A stretch of 62,857 bases of DNA from Oceanobacter kriegii DSM 6294 (GTDB taxonomy: Bacteria; Pseudomonadota; Gammaproteobacteria; Pseudomonadales; Oceanobacteraceae), in NCBI RefSeq assembly GCF_000422845.1, contig NZ_AUGV01000022.1, positions 1 to 62,857 on the forward strand, read 5' to 3'. Positions 8,568 to 17,370 of the stretch are shown in pieces. The notes under the pieces are model-generated. The model saw nothing but the letters and a program-made list of their open reading frames with translations, had not been told where the DNA came from and made no database searches. The first letter of the stretch is position 1; each line of letters starts with the position of its first letter. A program made the translations under genes and the position numbers.

Positions 8568-9635
8568 ATGACGGATACCAAGGCTCCTACCCGAGGGTAT
8601 GCGGATCAGTTTCATCGCTTGCGTGCAGGCGAGGATGATGCGCGTCCACAAATGTCTTCTAAAGGCTCCTACAGCGAGCGTTATCGCAGTATTCATGCAG
8701 ACAGTGGAAACAGCAACGGCCTCGCTCCTGGCTTTCGCTCATACGCTGAGCAAGCTGCTGCCGGTCGTGCCCGCCGCGTGCCTGAGCCTGCTGCCACCGC
8801 GGTAGGACCCGTGGCTGCCGCCCCTGACACCGCCAAACCCTCTCCTCAGCCAACAGTGAAAACTGAGGCTGTCCAACAAAAGGCCGCAGATTCTGGCTCC
8901 GACGCTGATAGCGAAGCGGTAACGGCCAAAACGACCGACAGCGTCAAAAAGGCTCCGCTTAAACAGCTGGTTGCTCGTGGCCAGCCAGTTGCTTTCAGTA
9001 ACAAGGTGAAGCGCCAACTGGCACGCAGTGAACGTGAGCTGGGCATGGTGGAAGGTAACTTGTCGAGTGCGGGGAAAGAACTGAAAACCCTCTATTTCAC
9101 CAGCTGTTTTGATGGTGATGGCAAAACCATTTCGGCCATGTACGCTGCCTATGGACTGGCGTCACATGGAGAGCGGGTGTTGCTGATTGACTCCAATGTC
9201 GGCAAACCTGCGATGCAGCGTTACTTTCAGACGCATGGCCCGGGGCTTGCGGAAATCATTGCGGGTGCCGTGCCGGTCGAGTTGGCGCTGCATGCGACCC
9301 AGCAAAAAGGGTTGGACTACATCCCGGCAGGCAACCTGCCAGCGGGAGCACACATCAGTAACCGTGCAATGAAAGAACTGCTGGAGCTGTTGAAAGACTA
9401 CTATCGCTACATCATCGTTGATGGCAGCTCGGTTTTCTCATCTTCAGAAGCGACGCGTATGGCGTCAGCGGTGGATGGTTTGGTGCTGGTGGTTGCGTGT
9501 GAGCAAACGCGCTGGGAAGTAGCCCAAAGCGCGGAAGAAAAGATTACCAGTGCTGGTGGCAAGGTGATTGGTATTTCGATGAATCGACGCCGGTTCTACT
9601 TGCCTCGGCGTATTTATGACTGGCTGTCTGGCTGA
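8568..9635 (+). CDS. BY-kinase/CpsD-like P-loop protein, probably degenerate
   Basis: This 355-aa protein has a disordered Ala/Pro/Thr-rich N-terminal half (1-165) followed by a ParA/CpsD-like nucleotide-binding domain. Walker A is SCFDGDGKT (179-187; usual form SxxxGEGKS/T). Walker A' is VLLIDSNVGKP (204-214; usual VLLIDADLRKP, so the acidic and Arg positions differ). Walker B is YIIVDG. The C-terminus (RRRFYLPRRIYDWLSG) lacks the tyrosine cluster that BY-kinases autophosphorylate. It is therefore either a regulator that binds ATP without normal autokinase activity, or a divergent kinase. It is placed between an ExeA-like ATPase and Wza, as in exosortase-type EPS loci. Confidence 0.75.
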   Translation: MTDTKAPTRGYADQFHRLRAGEDDARPQMSSKGSYSERYRSIHADSGNSNGLAPGFRSYAEQAAAGRARRVPEPAATAVGPVAAAPDTAKPSPQPTVKTEAVQQKAADSGSDADSEAVTAKTTDSVKKAPLKQLVARGQPVAFSNKVKRQLARSERELGMVEGNLSSAGKELKTLYFTSCFDGDGKTISAMYAAYGLASHGERVLLIDSNVGKPAMQRYFQTHGPGLAEIIAGAVPVELALHATQQKGLDYIPAGNLPAGAHISNRAMKELLELLKDYYRYIIVDGSSVFSSSEATRMASAVDGLVLVVACEQTRWEVAQSAEEKITSAGGKVIGISMNRRRFYLPRRIYDWLSG

Positions 9636-9641
9636 TTCGAT

Positions 9642-10733
9642 ATGATTGGAAACACAATGCGTACTATGCCTTTGGTCATGCTGAACAAGACTGGCTCTGC
9701 GTTAGCCGCGATGATGGTAATCATGGCGGCTCTTTTGCTATCGGCTTGCAGCGGCGGTGGCAATGTCATTCCTGCGGACCATGACAAAACCGATGTGGTT
9801 GATCACACCAAAGGGGTCCCGGCGGCCAAGATCGCGACCTTGCGTATGGCCAATGACTATCCGCTGTTCGATCACTATTACATCGCGCCAGGCGACGTTC
9901 TGGATGTGGTGTACAACCTTGAGAAGCAGCTGGAAAAGTCTCGTTTTGAAATTGACTTGTACCATGCGCTGGATATTCGGTTTATTGGTGCCTCCGAACT
10001 GGACACCCGTCAGGACGTGTTGCCAGACGGCACCATTTCGCTGCCGTACTTTGGTTCTTACCCGGTAATCGGAAAGACCTCGGAAGAACTCAAGCACGAG
10101 CTGGAAAAGGCCTATGCCAAATACCTCCGTTATCCTGAGGTGTTGGTTGAAATTCTGAATATCGACGCGCGTGTTGAACAGATTCGTACCGACTTGCGTA
10201 CGGCTGGGCGGGGCCTGAGTAAGCTGGTGACTGTGCGTCAGGACGGCTATGCCTCATTCCCTATGATTGGCGAATTTTTTGTCGCCAAAAAGACCATTGC
10301 TGAAGTCAGTGATGACATCATCAAAGCCTACGAGAACTACATGCCGGGTCTGAAAGCCAACCTGTTCCTGCATGAACAAACCGGCACCAATATTTATGTG
10401 ATGGGTGAAGTCAAGAACCCGGATGCCTACGAGATCAATCGACCGATCAATATTCTGCAAGCCATCGCCCTCGCGGGTGGATACACTCGTGAAGGTCAGA
10501 CTGAGCACATTGTGGTGTTCCGTCGAGAAGGCGACCGCCTGACCGCCAACCGCTTCAACATCAAGGATATGGCGCAGTTTGGTGCCCATGCGACCAGTTT
10601 CTTCCTGCAGCCGGAAGACATTGTGTTGGTACCACGTAGCAAGGTCTCCAGTCTGGCGCAGCTGATGTCTGAAATTGCCGATATCACCTTCTTCCAGGGA
10701 TTGGGTCTGGGGGTCAGTTATGACGTTCAGTAA
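9642..10733 (+). CDS. Wza-like polysaccharide export outer-membrane lipoprotein
   Basis: This 363-aa protein has a lipoprotein signal with lipobox LLSAC (Cys36). A polysaccharide export domain follows, starting near YYIAPGDVLDVVYN (about 74-87). SLBB-type beta-grasp repeats come after it, seen for instance around NIYVMGEVKNPDAYEI and ILQAIALAGGYT. It should form the octameric outer-membrane channel for the EPS. The gene starts 6 bp after the BY-kinase-like gene and 33 bp before the GNVR gene, which makes a tight export operon. Confidence 0.93.
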   Translation: MIGNTMRTMPLVMLNKTGSALAAMMVIMAALLLSACSGGGNVIPADHDKTDVVDHTKGVPAAKIATLRMANDYPLFDHYYIAPGDVLDVVYNLEKQLEKSRFEIDLYHALDIRFIGASELDTRQDVLPDGTISLPYFGSYPVIGKTSEELKHELEKAYAKYLRYPEVLVEILNIDARVEQIRTDLRTAGRGLSKLVTVRQDGYASFPMIGEFFVAKKTIAEVSDDIIKAYENYMPGLKANLFLHEQTGTNIYVMGEVKNPDAYEINRPINILQAIALAGGYTREGQTEHIVVFRREGDRLTANRFNIKDMAQFGAHATSFFLQPEDIVLVPRSKVSSLAQLMSEIADITFFQGLGLGVSYDVQ

Positions 10734-10766
10734 TCGTAACCATCCTGCAGGGACGGGACCGTTATC

Positions 10767-12140
10767 ATGAAAACCCAGGATTACATCAAGGAATTTGCGA
10801 CCATCTTTTTCATTCAGAAAAAGATCATCTTTGGTGCCGTTGCCTTTGCCATGGCCATTGGCATTCTGATTGTGATGTTCGCTCCGAAAACCTATCAGGC
10901 CAAAGGGGCGGTGATCCTGAAGGGCAGCCAGTTGCTGCAATCCCAGGAGACGTTGGCGGACGTTCGGGCAGAAGTTGGCCCTATCTCTGAGGCCGACCTG
11001 TTCTCGGATATGGAAATCATCCAGTCCCTCGACGTGGTGCTGGGGGCGATTCACAGGGTGCAGGCGGAAGGTAAGCTCGATACCGACCTGATGGACGTTG
11101 AGGCCATGAGTAAGTTGGCCAGTAAGATCCAGAAAAGCATGTCGGCGACCCTGGTGCCGCGCTCAACCATCATTCGGGTGAGCTTGACCTGGACCAGCCC
11201 TGAGACTGCGACGTATCTGCTGTCGGCGATTTTTGAAGAATACCTGCAACGCCGACAAGCGGTGTACAACCCGGAAGAAGAGGTCGACTTCTTCGAAACC
11301 CAGTTGAAGTCGTTCCATGAGAGCCTTGCCGAGCTGGAAGACCAGATGGTGTCAGTTTCCGGAGGCACTAACGCTCAGGCGCTGCGAAACCTCATCAAAC
11401 GCAATATCGAGCTGATGGCCGATCTGGAACGCGACCTGACCGGGCTGGAATCGAAACGGATTGCCAAGGCCCATTACGTCGATTATCTGGAAGACAACAT
11501 GAAGCGCGATGGCGTTAATCTGTTTACCTCCATCGATAGTCTGGAGCTGGGTGACTTCTCCAAAAAAGTACAGGATTTGCTGATCGAGAAGGAAGCCAAG
11601 CTCAGGGTATACACCGAAGAAAACCCGGAAGTGATTCGTGAGCAGGAGCTGCTGGATCGACTGTACGACGTCTACAGGGAAGAAGTGCAAAGTCACATAC
11701 TGAAAGAGCGCTCGGAATTACGCGGTGTAGAAGACCAGATTCAGGCCGCCAAGCAGACCATGGTGGACGTTGAAAAGAAAAATGCCGGTTTGTATCAGAT
11801 GGTGTTGGATGCCGAACGTCTGGACCGTGAGCACGACGTGATTGAAGACTCCTACAAGACCTTTGCTACCCGCTATCGTGAAGCCAAGATTCGCAGTGAA
11901 ACACAATCGGATCGCTTGTTCTCTGTGTCGATTCTGGAGCGAGCCTATGCGTCCAGTCAGTCGATCTTCCCCAAAGCAGGCAAAATCCTGCCGATCAGTT
12001 TGATTCTCGGATTGATGCTTGGGGTAACCATTGGCTTCCTGCTTGAGTTCTTTGATCACAGATTCAAGCGTCCTGAGGACATCAGTAATTACGCTGGCTT
12101 GCCGTATTTATTTTCCGTTCCTGATAAAAGTAATTATTAG
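10767..12140 (+). CDS. GNVR/Wzz-family polysaccharide co-polymerase
   Basis: This 457-aa protein has two membrane helices, one near residues 19-40 (FGAVAFAMAIGILIVMFA) and one near 407-427 (ILPISLILGLMLGVTIGFLL). They enclose a long charged periplasmic part with strong coiled-coil character (about 150-370). This is the architecture of Wzz/GNVR chain-length regulators, which control polymer length together with Wzy and link to Wza. There is no cytoplasmic kinase domain; the P-loop partner is the separate protein at 8568. About 180 bp of non-coding DNA separates it from the next gene. Confidence 0.9.
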   Translation: MKTQDYIKEFATIFFIQKKIIFGAVAFAMAIGILIVMFAPKTYQAKGAVILKGSQLLQSQETLADVRAEVGPISEADLFSDMEIIQSLDVVLGAIHRVQAEGKLDTDLMDVEAMSKLASKIQKSMSATLVPRSTIIRVSLTWTSPETATYLLSAIFEEYLQRRQAVYNPEEEVDFFETQLKSFHESLAELEDQMVSVSGGTNAQALRNLIKRNIELMADLERDLTGLESKRIAKAHYVDYLEDNMKRDGVNLFTSIDSLELGDFSKKVQDLLIEKEAKLRVYTEENPEVIREQELLDRLYDVYREEVQSHILKERSELRGVEDQIQAAKQTMVDVEKKNAGLYQMVLDAERLDREHDVIEDSYKTFATRYREAKIRSETQSDRLFSVSILERAYASSQSIFPKAGKILPISLILGLMLGVTIGFLLEFFDHRFKRPEDISNYAGLPYLFSVPDKSNY

Positions 12141-12319
12141 TAAACAAGTGTCGCCGCGAAGTGGTGGATTGAGTAACAAAGTTCTGGCATGGTGACTTTT
12201 GTAACTGAGTCACAGTTCTGGACTCTAGCCGTTGACTGACAAGCGTTTGCTCAAGGAATGAGTAACGCCAAAGGACATGTCGACAAGATGAATGGAGCTC
12301 TGAAAAAGAGAATCACGTT

Positions 12320-13306
12320 TTGAAAGTACCTCTTATTGAACGTGCGTTAGCTGCACTCTTGCTGGTCCTGGCATCTCCGCTGTTTCTTTGCCTCTATGTC
12401 CTCGTGTGGATCACCATGGGCAGACCGGTTTTTTATGTCGGTGAGCGATTGGGCTACCAGAAAAAGCCGTTTAACATCATCAAGTTCCGTACGCTGGGGT
12501 TGGGTGCCCAGCAGAAAATTGGTGGTGAACTGTTTAACCACAAACATGCCCAGATTCGCCCGGCAGCCCAATTTATGCGAGACACTCGCCTGGACGAGCT
12601 GCCGCAGCTGCTGAACATTGCCCGTGGCGAAATGCAGTTTATTGGCCCGCGCCCGGAGCGTTACGAAGTGTACGTTCAGCAGTGTAAGGACATTCCCAAC
12701 TACGAAGTGCGTTTCCAGACAGCACCGGGTGTCGTTGGCTTTTCCCAGCTGTGTACTCCTCACAGCGCTCCGAAAACCATGCGTGCCCGTATTGACCGCC
12801 AATACGTCACCAGTTCTTCTCGCAGTCAGGTTGGTTTTGGCTTGTTCGCGGCCTGGGTGTTGCTAAGGCGATTGGTGGTTGGCTCCGTGAACTATTTGTG
12901 GCGCGAGAAAATCGGCAATCAGTTGCTCAAGGGCCAGGCTGAGCGTCGTGCGCACCCTCGGGTACGGCTCAACACCGCGACGGTTGAAATTATGAGCTAT
13001 GACGGCAAAGAGAAGCTCTACTCCGGTCGTATTTGTGACATCAACTCCGAATACCTGCGCCTGACCGGTCATATGGATCTGCAGCCGGACATTCGCTATC
13101 GCGCACGCCTGAAATCGGAAGCCAAGGCGTCATTGGGCGGCCGCTCCAAGGTCGCATACTGCTACGTCGATCTGATTCGGGAAAACGCTGGTACTGCAGA
13201 TGGCGAGCGCGAATTTATTGTGGAATACGAGCCTGTATCGCCACTGAATCATTACCTGGTGGACCAGTACTTCCTGCATAAGTCCATCATCGCCTGTCCT
13301 AACTGA
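12320..13306 (+). CDS. Priming sugar transferase fused to a C-terminal PilZ-like domain
   Basis: TTG start; the protein begins directly with the usual short membrane helix (residues 7-32). Residues 35-200 are a bacterial sugar transferase (WcaJ/EpsL family; undecaprenyl-phosphate sugar-1-phosphate transferase): FNIIKFRTL (51-59), RLDELPQLLNI (90-100) and GEMQFIGPRPERYE (103-116). This enzyme would start the EPS repeat unit. Residues about 207-310 look like a PilZ domain, with RRAHPR (209-214) fitting the c-di-GMP-binding RxxxR box. The second box is DINSEYLRL (240-248) rather than DxSxxG, so binding is uncertain. An 11-codon open frame beginning ATG at 12288 overlaps the start (TTTTGA), which may couple translation. 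Confidence 0.85.
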   Translation: MKVPLIERALAALLLVLASPLFLCLYVLVWITMGRPVFYVGERLGYQKKPFNIIKFRTLGLGAQQKIGGELFNHKHAQIRPAAQFMRDTRLDELPQLLNIARGEMQFIGPRPERYEVYVQQCKDIPNYEVRFQTAPGVVGFSQLCTPHSAPKTMRARIDRQYVTSSSRSQVGFGLFAAWVLLRRLVVGSVNYLWREKIGNQLLKGQAERRAHPRVRLNTATVEIMSYDGKEKLYSGRICDINSEYLRLTGHMDLQPDIRYRARLKSEAKASLGGRSKVAYCYVDLIRENAGTADGEREFIVEYEPVSPLNHYLVDQYFLHKSIIACPN

Positions 13307-13316
13307 TCAGGTTCCT

Positions 13317-14663
13317 GTGAAGCGCCCGGAGATCAACCCAACGGAGATACTCAAGCAGCGTGTGCTTGGGGGGCGCTACGACACCTGCTTTGATTTCTGG
13401 TTACCGCAGTTGCTGTTTGTGGTGATCATTTTCACCGTACCTTTCTTCAAGTGGCGCTCCATCGGCCCGCTGCGGATTGACCATCTTGCCATGGCTGGTC
13501 TGATCCTGCTGATCTTCCCCTGTCTGATGATGAACAAGCGGTCCATCAGCCGTTTTTCTTCGAGTATTTGGGGGCCGTATTTTCTGTTCTTGCTGGTTAA
13601 TGCCGTCTCAGGACTGATATCGCCGTTTCCGGATCAATCCATCAGTGGCATGACCACGTTGATCATGGGGCTGGTACTGGTGACCATGACGGTCTTGGTG
13701 ATCAACCCCATCAGTCTGGAACGGAGTCTGTTCTGGGGCATTCTCTGGAGTACCGGAATTGGTTCGTTCCTGGCTTGTCTGGGCTATTTCGGCGGTATGG
13801 AGCAATTCCAACAGGAAGATTCGAACCGCGGGGTAGGCGCCACGCTGAGCTCCAACAACATGGCCATCATGTGCATGTTTGCTTATCCATTGGCGGTGCG
13901 CGGTGCCGTTTACGCCAAAAGCAACATGGGCAAAATCGTTGGCTGGATTGCGACCCTGTGCGTGGTCGGCGGAGTAGTTTCTTCATTGTCGCGGGCAGGC
14001 TTTCTGGTGATGATGTTGACCACTGCGGTACTGCTGAACCAGTACAAAAGCAAATTCCAGGTGCGCTATTTTGGCTTGGTGATTGCCGGGTTTGCCGTTT
14101 TCTCGGTGTTGGTGGTGCTGTTTATTCCCAAGGATTTTGTCGAGCGGCAAATGTCGCTGGTCAGCGATGAGCCGGCTCAGGACCGCTCTCTGGACCGACG
14201 CGGGTCGTATGTGACAGTGGCCTTCAAGGCATTTGAAGAGCACCCGATCATTGGCACCGGGCCGGATACCTTCAAGGAAAACTGGGTCAGGTCGGTAGAA
14301 ACCAAATTCTTCGATATGGAACAACGCCCTGCCCACAACACTTATCTTGAGGTCATGGTTGGTACCGGCACCATTGGCATGTTCGCGTTCTTTTTTCTGC
14401 TGTGGCGTATGTACAGCAACTTTGCCAGTGCGGAAAAAAATCTAGCCCGGCATGGTTTGGAAGCCGAGTCCCAATTAGCGGCAGCGCTGAAACTGTCGAT
14501 GGTGGGCGTTTGCTTGTATTTCTTTTTCAAAAGTGGTCTTGAACATAAGTATTTCCTGCTGCTGATTGGCTTGGCGGGTACCATCAAGCACTACGAAGCC
14601 TTCAAGATTGAACAGCAACAAATGATCGCCAACGGCGAGCTGCCAGAACTGAAAGACGATTGA
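13317..14663 (+). CDS. Wzy/O-antigen ligase-like polymerase
   Basis: This 448-aa polytopic membrane protein has about 11-12 hydrophobic segments. A large loop carries the Wzy_C-type signature RPAHNTYLEVMVGTGTIG (about 342-359). Such proteins polymerise lipid-linked repeat units (Wzy) or ligate chains (WaaL). In this Wzx-Wza-Wzz context, polymerase is the better reading. GTG start, 10 bp after the sugar transferase. The next gene begins 10 bp after its stop, so it lies inside the operon. Confidence 0.87.
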   Translation: MKRPEINPTEILKQRVLGGRYDTCFDFWLPQLLFVVIIFTVPFFKWRSIGPLRIDHLAMAGLILLIFPCLMMNKRSISRFSSSIWGPYFLFLLVNAVSGLISPFPDQSISGMTTLIMGLVLVTMTVLVINPISLERSLFWGILWSTGIGSFLACLGYFGGMEQFQQEDSNRGVGATLSSNNMAIMCMFAYPLAVRGAVYAKSNMGKIVGWIATLCVVGGVVSSLSRAGFLVMMLTTAVLLNQYKSKFQVRYFGLVIAGFAVFSVLVVLFIPKDFVERQMSLVSDEPAQDRSLDRRGSYVTVAFKAFEEHPIIGTGPDTFKENWVRSVETKFFDMEQRPAHNTYLEVMVGTGTIGMFAFFFLLWRMYSNFASAEKNLARHGLEAESQLAAALKLSMVGVCLYFFFKSGLEHKYFLLLIGLAGTIKHYEAFKIEQQQMIANGELPELKDD

Positions 14664-14673
14664 TGGTATCTGC

Positions 14674-15936
14674 ATGAATACGGAACTGCCGACATCACGC
14701 CCGATCAAGGTCGGAATCCTGATTGCCACACTGGGGGTTGGTGGAGCCGAACGCATGGCGCTGGCGGTTGCCAGAGCCTTGTTGGATGTGGGTATGGATG
14801 TGCGCTTTTACTGCATAGACCCAGTCGGCAATATGCCCCTGCCGGGCACACCAGAACAGCAGCAGGAGTTGGCTGAGCGCATCACCGTCCTGAACACGAT
14901 TCTGCCCAAATCGACCCTGCAAAAAGCTTTGGCCTTTCCCCGTACTCATTGGCGCTTTCGCCGCCTGGTTCAGCAGCACCAGCTGGATTTGGTCATCAGT
15001 TTTATGGAGCGGGCCAATATCCTCAATTTGCTGGGGACCCGTAAGGTCGCCCGGATCATCTCGATTCGCAAGCACCTGAGTATGGCACTGGCGGACAAGG
15101 ATGCTCTCAAGCGGTCTTTGGTGAAAGCCGGTTACTCGGTGTTGTTGGGGCGAGCTGACAATATCAATTTGAATTCAGCAGAAGCAGCGGAAGATTTGCA
15201 GCAGTTGTTTCCGGGGATACAGCGGGTCTCGGTCATCAACAATTTCTATGATCAGCAAATGCAGCAAAAAGCACAGCAGCAGCTGCCACCGGAAGCGTTG
15301 GCCATGCTGCAAGGAAACAGTGTGCTGACCTGTGGTCGGCTGGTGAAAGTGAAGCGACAGGACGCGTTGATACGAGCCTTTACCCATGCAACCCGTGAGC
15401 GACCCGACACCCGCCTGGTGATTGTCGGCGACGGCCCTGAGCGCGAACGCTTGCAACAGCTGATTGATCGGCTGGGTATGCAGCAGCGCATTCATCTGGC
15501 CGGATTTCAGGCCAATCCATACGCCTGGGTTGGACGTTGCAGTGTGTTTGTTTTGTCTTCTCGCTCGGAAGGCTTTCCCAATGCCTTGCTGGAAGCGATG
15601 GCTTTGGGCCGCCCGGTGATTTCTGCCGATTGCCGCTCGGGGCCCAGGGAATTGCTGGCACCAGACACTCGTCCGAGTCAGAAAACCGGTGGTATCGACC
15701 ACGCTGCGTTTGGTGTGCTGACGGCACCACTTGAAGATCGCCCCAATTCTGGTGAAACTTTAACCGCTGCGGAGTTGTCTCTGGCTGACGCCATTAAAAC
15801 CCTGCTGGAAGACTCCGGCTTACAATCGCATTATCGGCAGCAAGCGCTGTTACGCGCCGGAGATTTCAGCCGCGATACCATTCTGGACCAGTGGGTGAAA
15901 CTGGTGGTGAACCACACTCAATGCTCTGACCAATAG
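14674..15936 (+). CDS. Glycosyltransferase family 4
   Basis: This 420-aa GT-B fold glycosyltransferase has an N-terminal glycine-rich loop LGVGGAERMALAVA (about 19-32). Its C-terminal donor-binding domain has ILTCGRL-like and VIVGDGPERERL motifs and the E-x7-E signature EGFPNALLE (about 301-309). It is a retaining enzyme that would transfer a nucleotide-sugar residue to the EPS repeat unit on the cytoplasmic face. It is spaced 10 bp from the polymerase gene. The donor cannot be read from the sequence. Confidence 0.92.
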   Translation: MNTELPTSRPIKVGILIATLGVGGAERMALAVARALLDVGMDVRFYCIDPVGNMPLPGTPEQQQELAERITVLNTILPKSTLQKALAFPRTHWRFRRLVQQHQLDLVISFMERANILNLLGTRKVARIISIRKHLSMALADKDALKRSLVKAGYSVLLGRADNINLNSAEAAEDLQQLFPGIQRVSVINNFYDQQMQQKAQQQLPPEALAMLQGNSVLTCGRLVKVKRQDALIRAFTHATRERPDTRLVIVGDGPERERLQQLIDRLGMQQRIHLAGFQANPYAWVGRCSVFVLSSRSEGFPNALLEAMALGRPVISADCRSGPRELLAPDTRPSQKTGGIDHAAFGVLTAPLEDRPNSGETLTAAELSLADAIKTLLEDSGLQSHYRQQALLRAGDFSRDTILDQWVKLVVNHTQCSDQ

Positions 15937-16012
15937 CGACATCGTTGTAACTCGCGGCGCTTTCTAGCGAGTCGTCTATACTGGAAAGGACTTCCATGGA
16001 GGTTGTGACGTT

Positions 16013-17359
16013 ATGGACGGAACACACAACGCTAGTGCTCAAACCGACATTCTTCTGATCGACAGTCGTTTCCGCTACTGTCTGGATACCTTGCAGCGAA
16101 TGCTGACATCCGGCCTTGGCCCAGCCTGTATTCATGGCGAGTGGGGGGCGGGCAAATCCACCTTGTTACGGGCTCTTGAAAGCCGCTTGAGCCGTGACGG
16201 ACACCTCGTGGTGGTAGTGAACGACGCATCATTATCGAGTCATTCGGTCTTGCTGGATATTTGTCAGCGCCTGGGCATTGCCTGTCCGGATGTGCAACAA
16301 ACCGATCTGGTACTGTCCCGGATTGCAGAGGCTCTGATTCGAAACGCGCCTCAGCAACGGATGATGTTGCTGGTGGATGATGCCGACACATTGTCATCCC
16401 GCAGTTGGGAGTTGGTGTTCCGACTGGCTTTCTCCGACCCCAATGGCGAGCAGCTCTTGCCGGCGGTGTTTACTACCGAAGCGCCATTGGCTGACTACCC
16501 ATGGCAATTTCAAGGCACCATCGGGGGCTATTCAAGAGCCGGGTTTCGGCGTTTTGTTGCCGAGCTGGCCATGCAGAAAGGCGGTGCAATTGCCTTCGCT
16601 GACGACTCGCTGGATATGATCTACGACTACAGCAGCGGTTTTCCCGGTAGTTTCTATGCCCTGTGCAGCCAGTGTCTGGCGGCCGCGGAATGGCATGGTC
16701 GAACCATCGTGGATACCTCGATGGTTGAGTCTGTAGTGAGTGCGACCCAGCAACAGCAGCCAGCTACCCAGTATCAGTCCATTGATGATGACGACGAGGA
16801 TGAACCAGAACCACAAGGATGGTTTGATCGTATTCTGAGTTGGGCTGATGGTCACCCGGTAGGTAGTAAGCGCATTGCTGGTGCCGTTGCGGCCATGCTT
16901 GTGCTCGCGGTGGTGGTTAATTACACCACGTCTGAAACCCGCTTGATTGTTGCTCCAGACCTAGTGAAGTCGTTGGAGACCCGTCAGGCCAAGCCGGCCG
17001 AGAATTCCATGCAGTTGTTCGAGGCCGAACGGGTAATGGAGCAAAACCCACCAGCAGCCAGTCACAACAGCAAGCAAGCGGCTCCTGCTGCCAGTGAAGA
17101 GGCCACGAATTCTGCCGCTGCGGCGCCATCAGATCCGACGCTGTGGCAGCGTATTCACTTTTTGCTGTTTGGCACGACAGCCCAGAGCCAGCACGACGCG
17201 GATTCCGAACAGTTGGCTGCTGCAAGCGGGAATGACGCCAGTGAGGAGGCTATGACGGTGATGAAATCGGAAGACCTGGCCGTCAAGCTGGCGGAGCCCT
17301 CAAGGCAGGAGCCGAGAGAGAATCCAGCGGAAAACTTTGATCTTTCCGCTGTCGAATAG
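16013..17359 (+). CDS. ExeA-like AAA ATPase with one membrane helix (second copy)
   Basis: This 448-aa protein has Walker A GEWGAGKST (about 42-50) and Walker B RMMLLVDDADTLSS (about 118-131) in an ExeA-like AAA domain (1-240). An acidic stretch (DDDDEDEPEPQ) and a transmembrane helix near 286-304 (RIAGAVAAMLVLAVVV) follow. The C-terminal tail (about 140 residues) is Ala/Ser/Glu-rich and would be periplasmic. It is a paralogue of the protein at 7137, but its membrane helix is internal rather than terminal. It converges with the minus-strand glycosyltransferase, only 11 bp away. Confidence 0.8.
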   Translation: MDGTHNASAQTDILLIDSRFRYCLDTLQRMLTSGLGPACIHGEWGAGKSTLLRALESRLSRDGHLVVVVNDASLSSHSVLLDICQRLGIACPDVQQTDLVLSRIAEALIRNAPQQRMMLLVDDADTLSSRSWELVFRLAFSDPNGEQLLPAVFTTEAPLADYPWQFQGTIGGYSRAGFRRFVAELAMQKGGAIAFADDSLDMIYDYSSGFPGSFYALCSQCLAAAEWHGRTIVDTSMVESVVSATQQQQPATQYQSIDDDDEDEPEPQGWFDRILSWADGHPVGSKRIAGAVAAMLVLAVVVNYTTSETRLIVAPDLVKSLETRQAKPAENSMQLFEAERVMEQNPPAASHNSKQAAPAASEEATNSAAAAPSDPTLWQRIHFLLFGTTAQSQHDADSEQLAAASGNDASEEAMTVMKSEDLAVKLAEPSRQEPRENPAENFDLSAVE

Positions 17360-17370
17360 CACGGCTGCCG

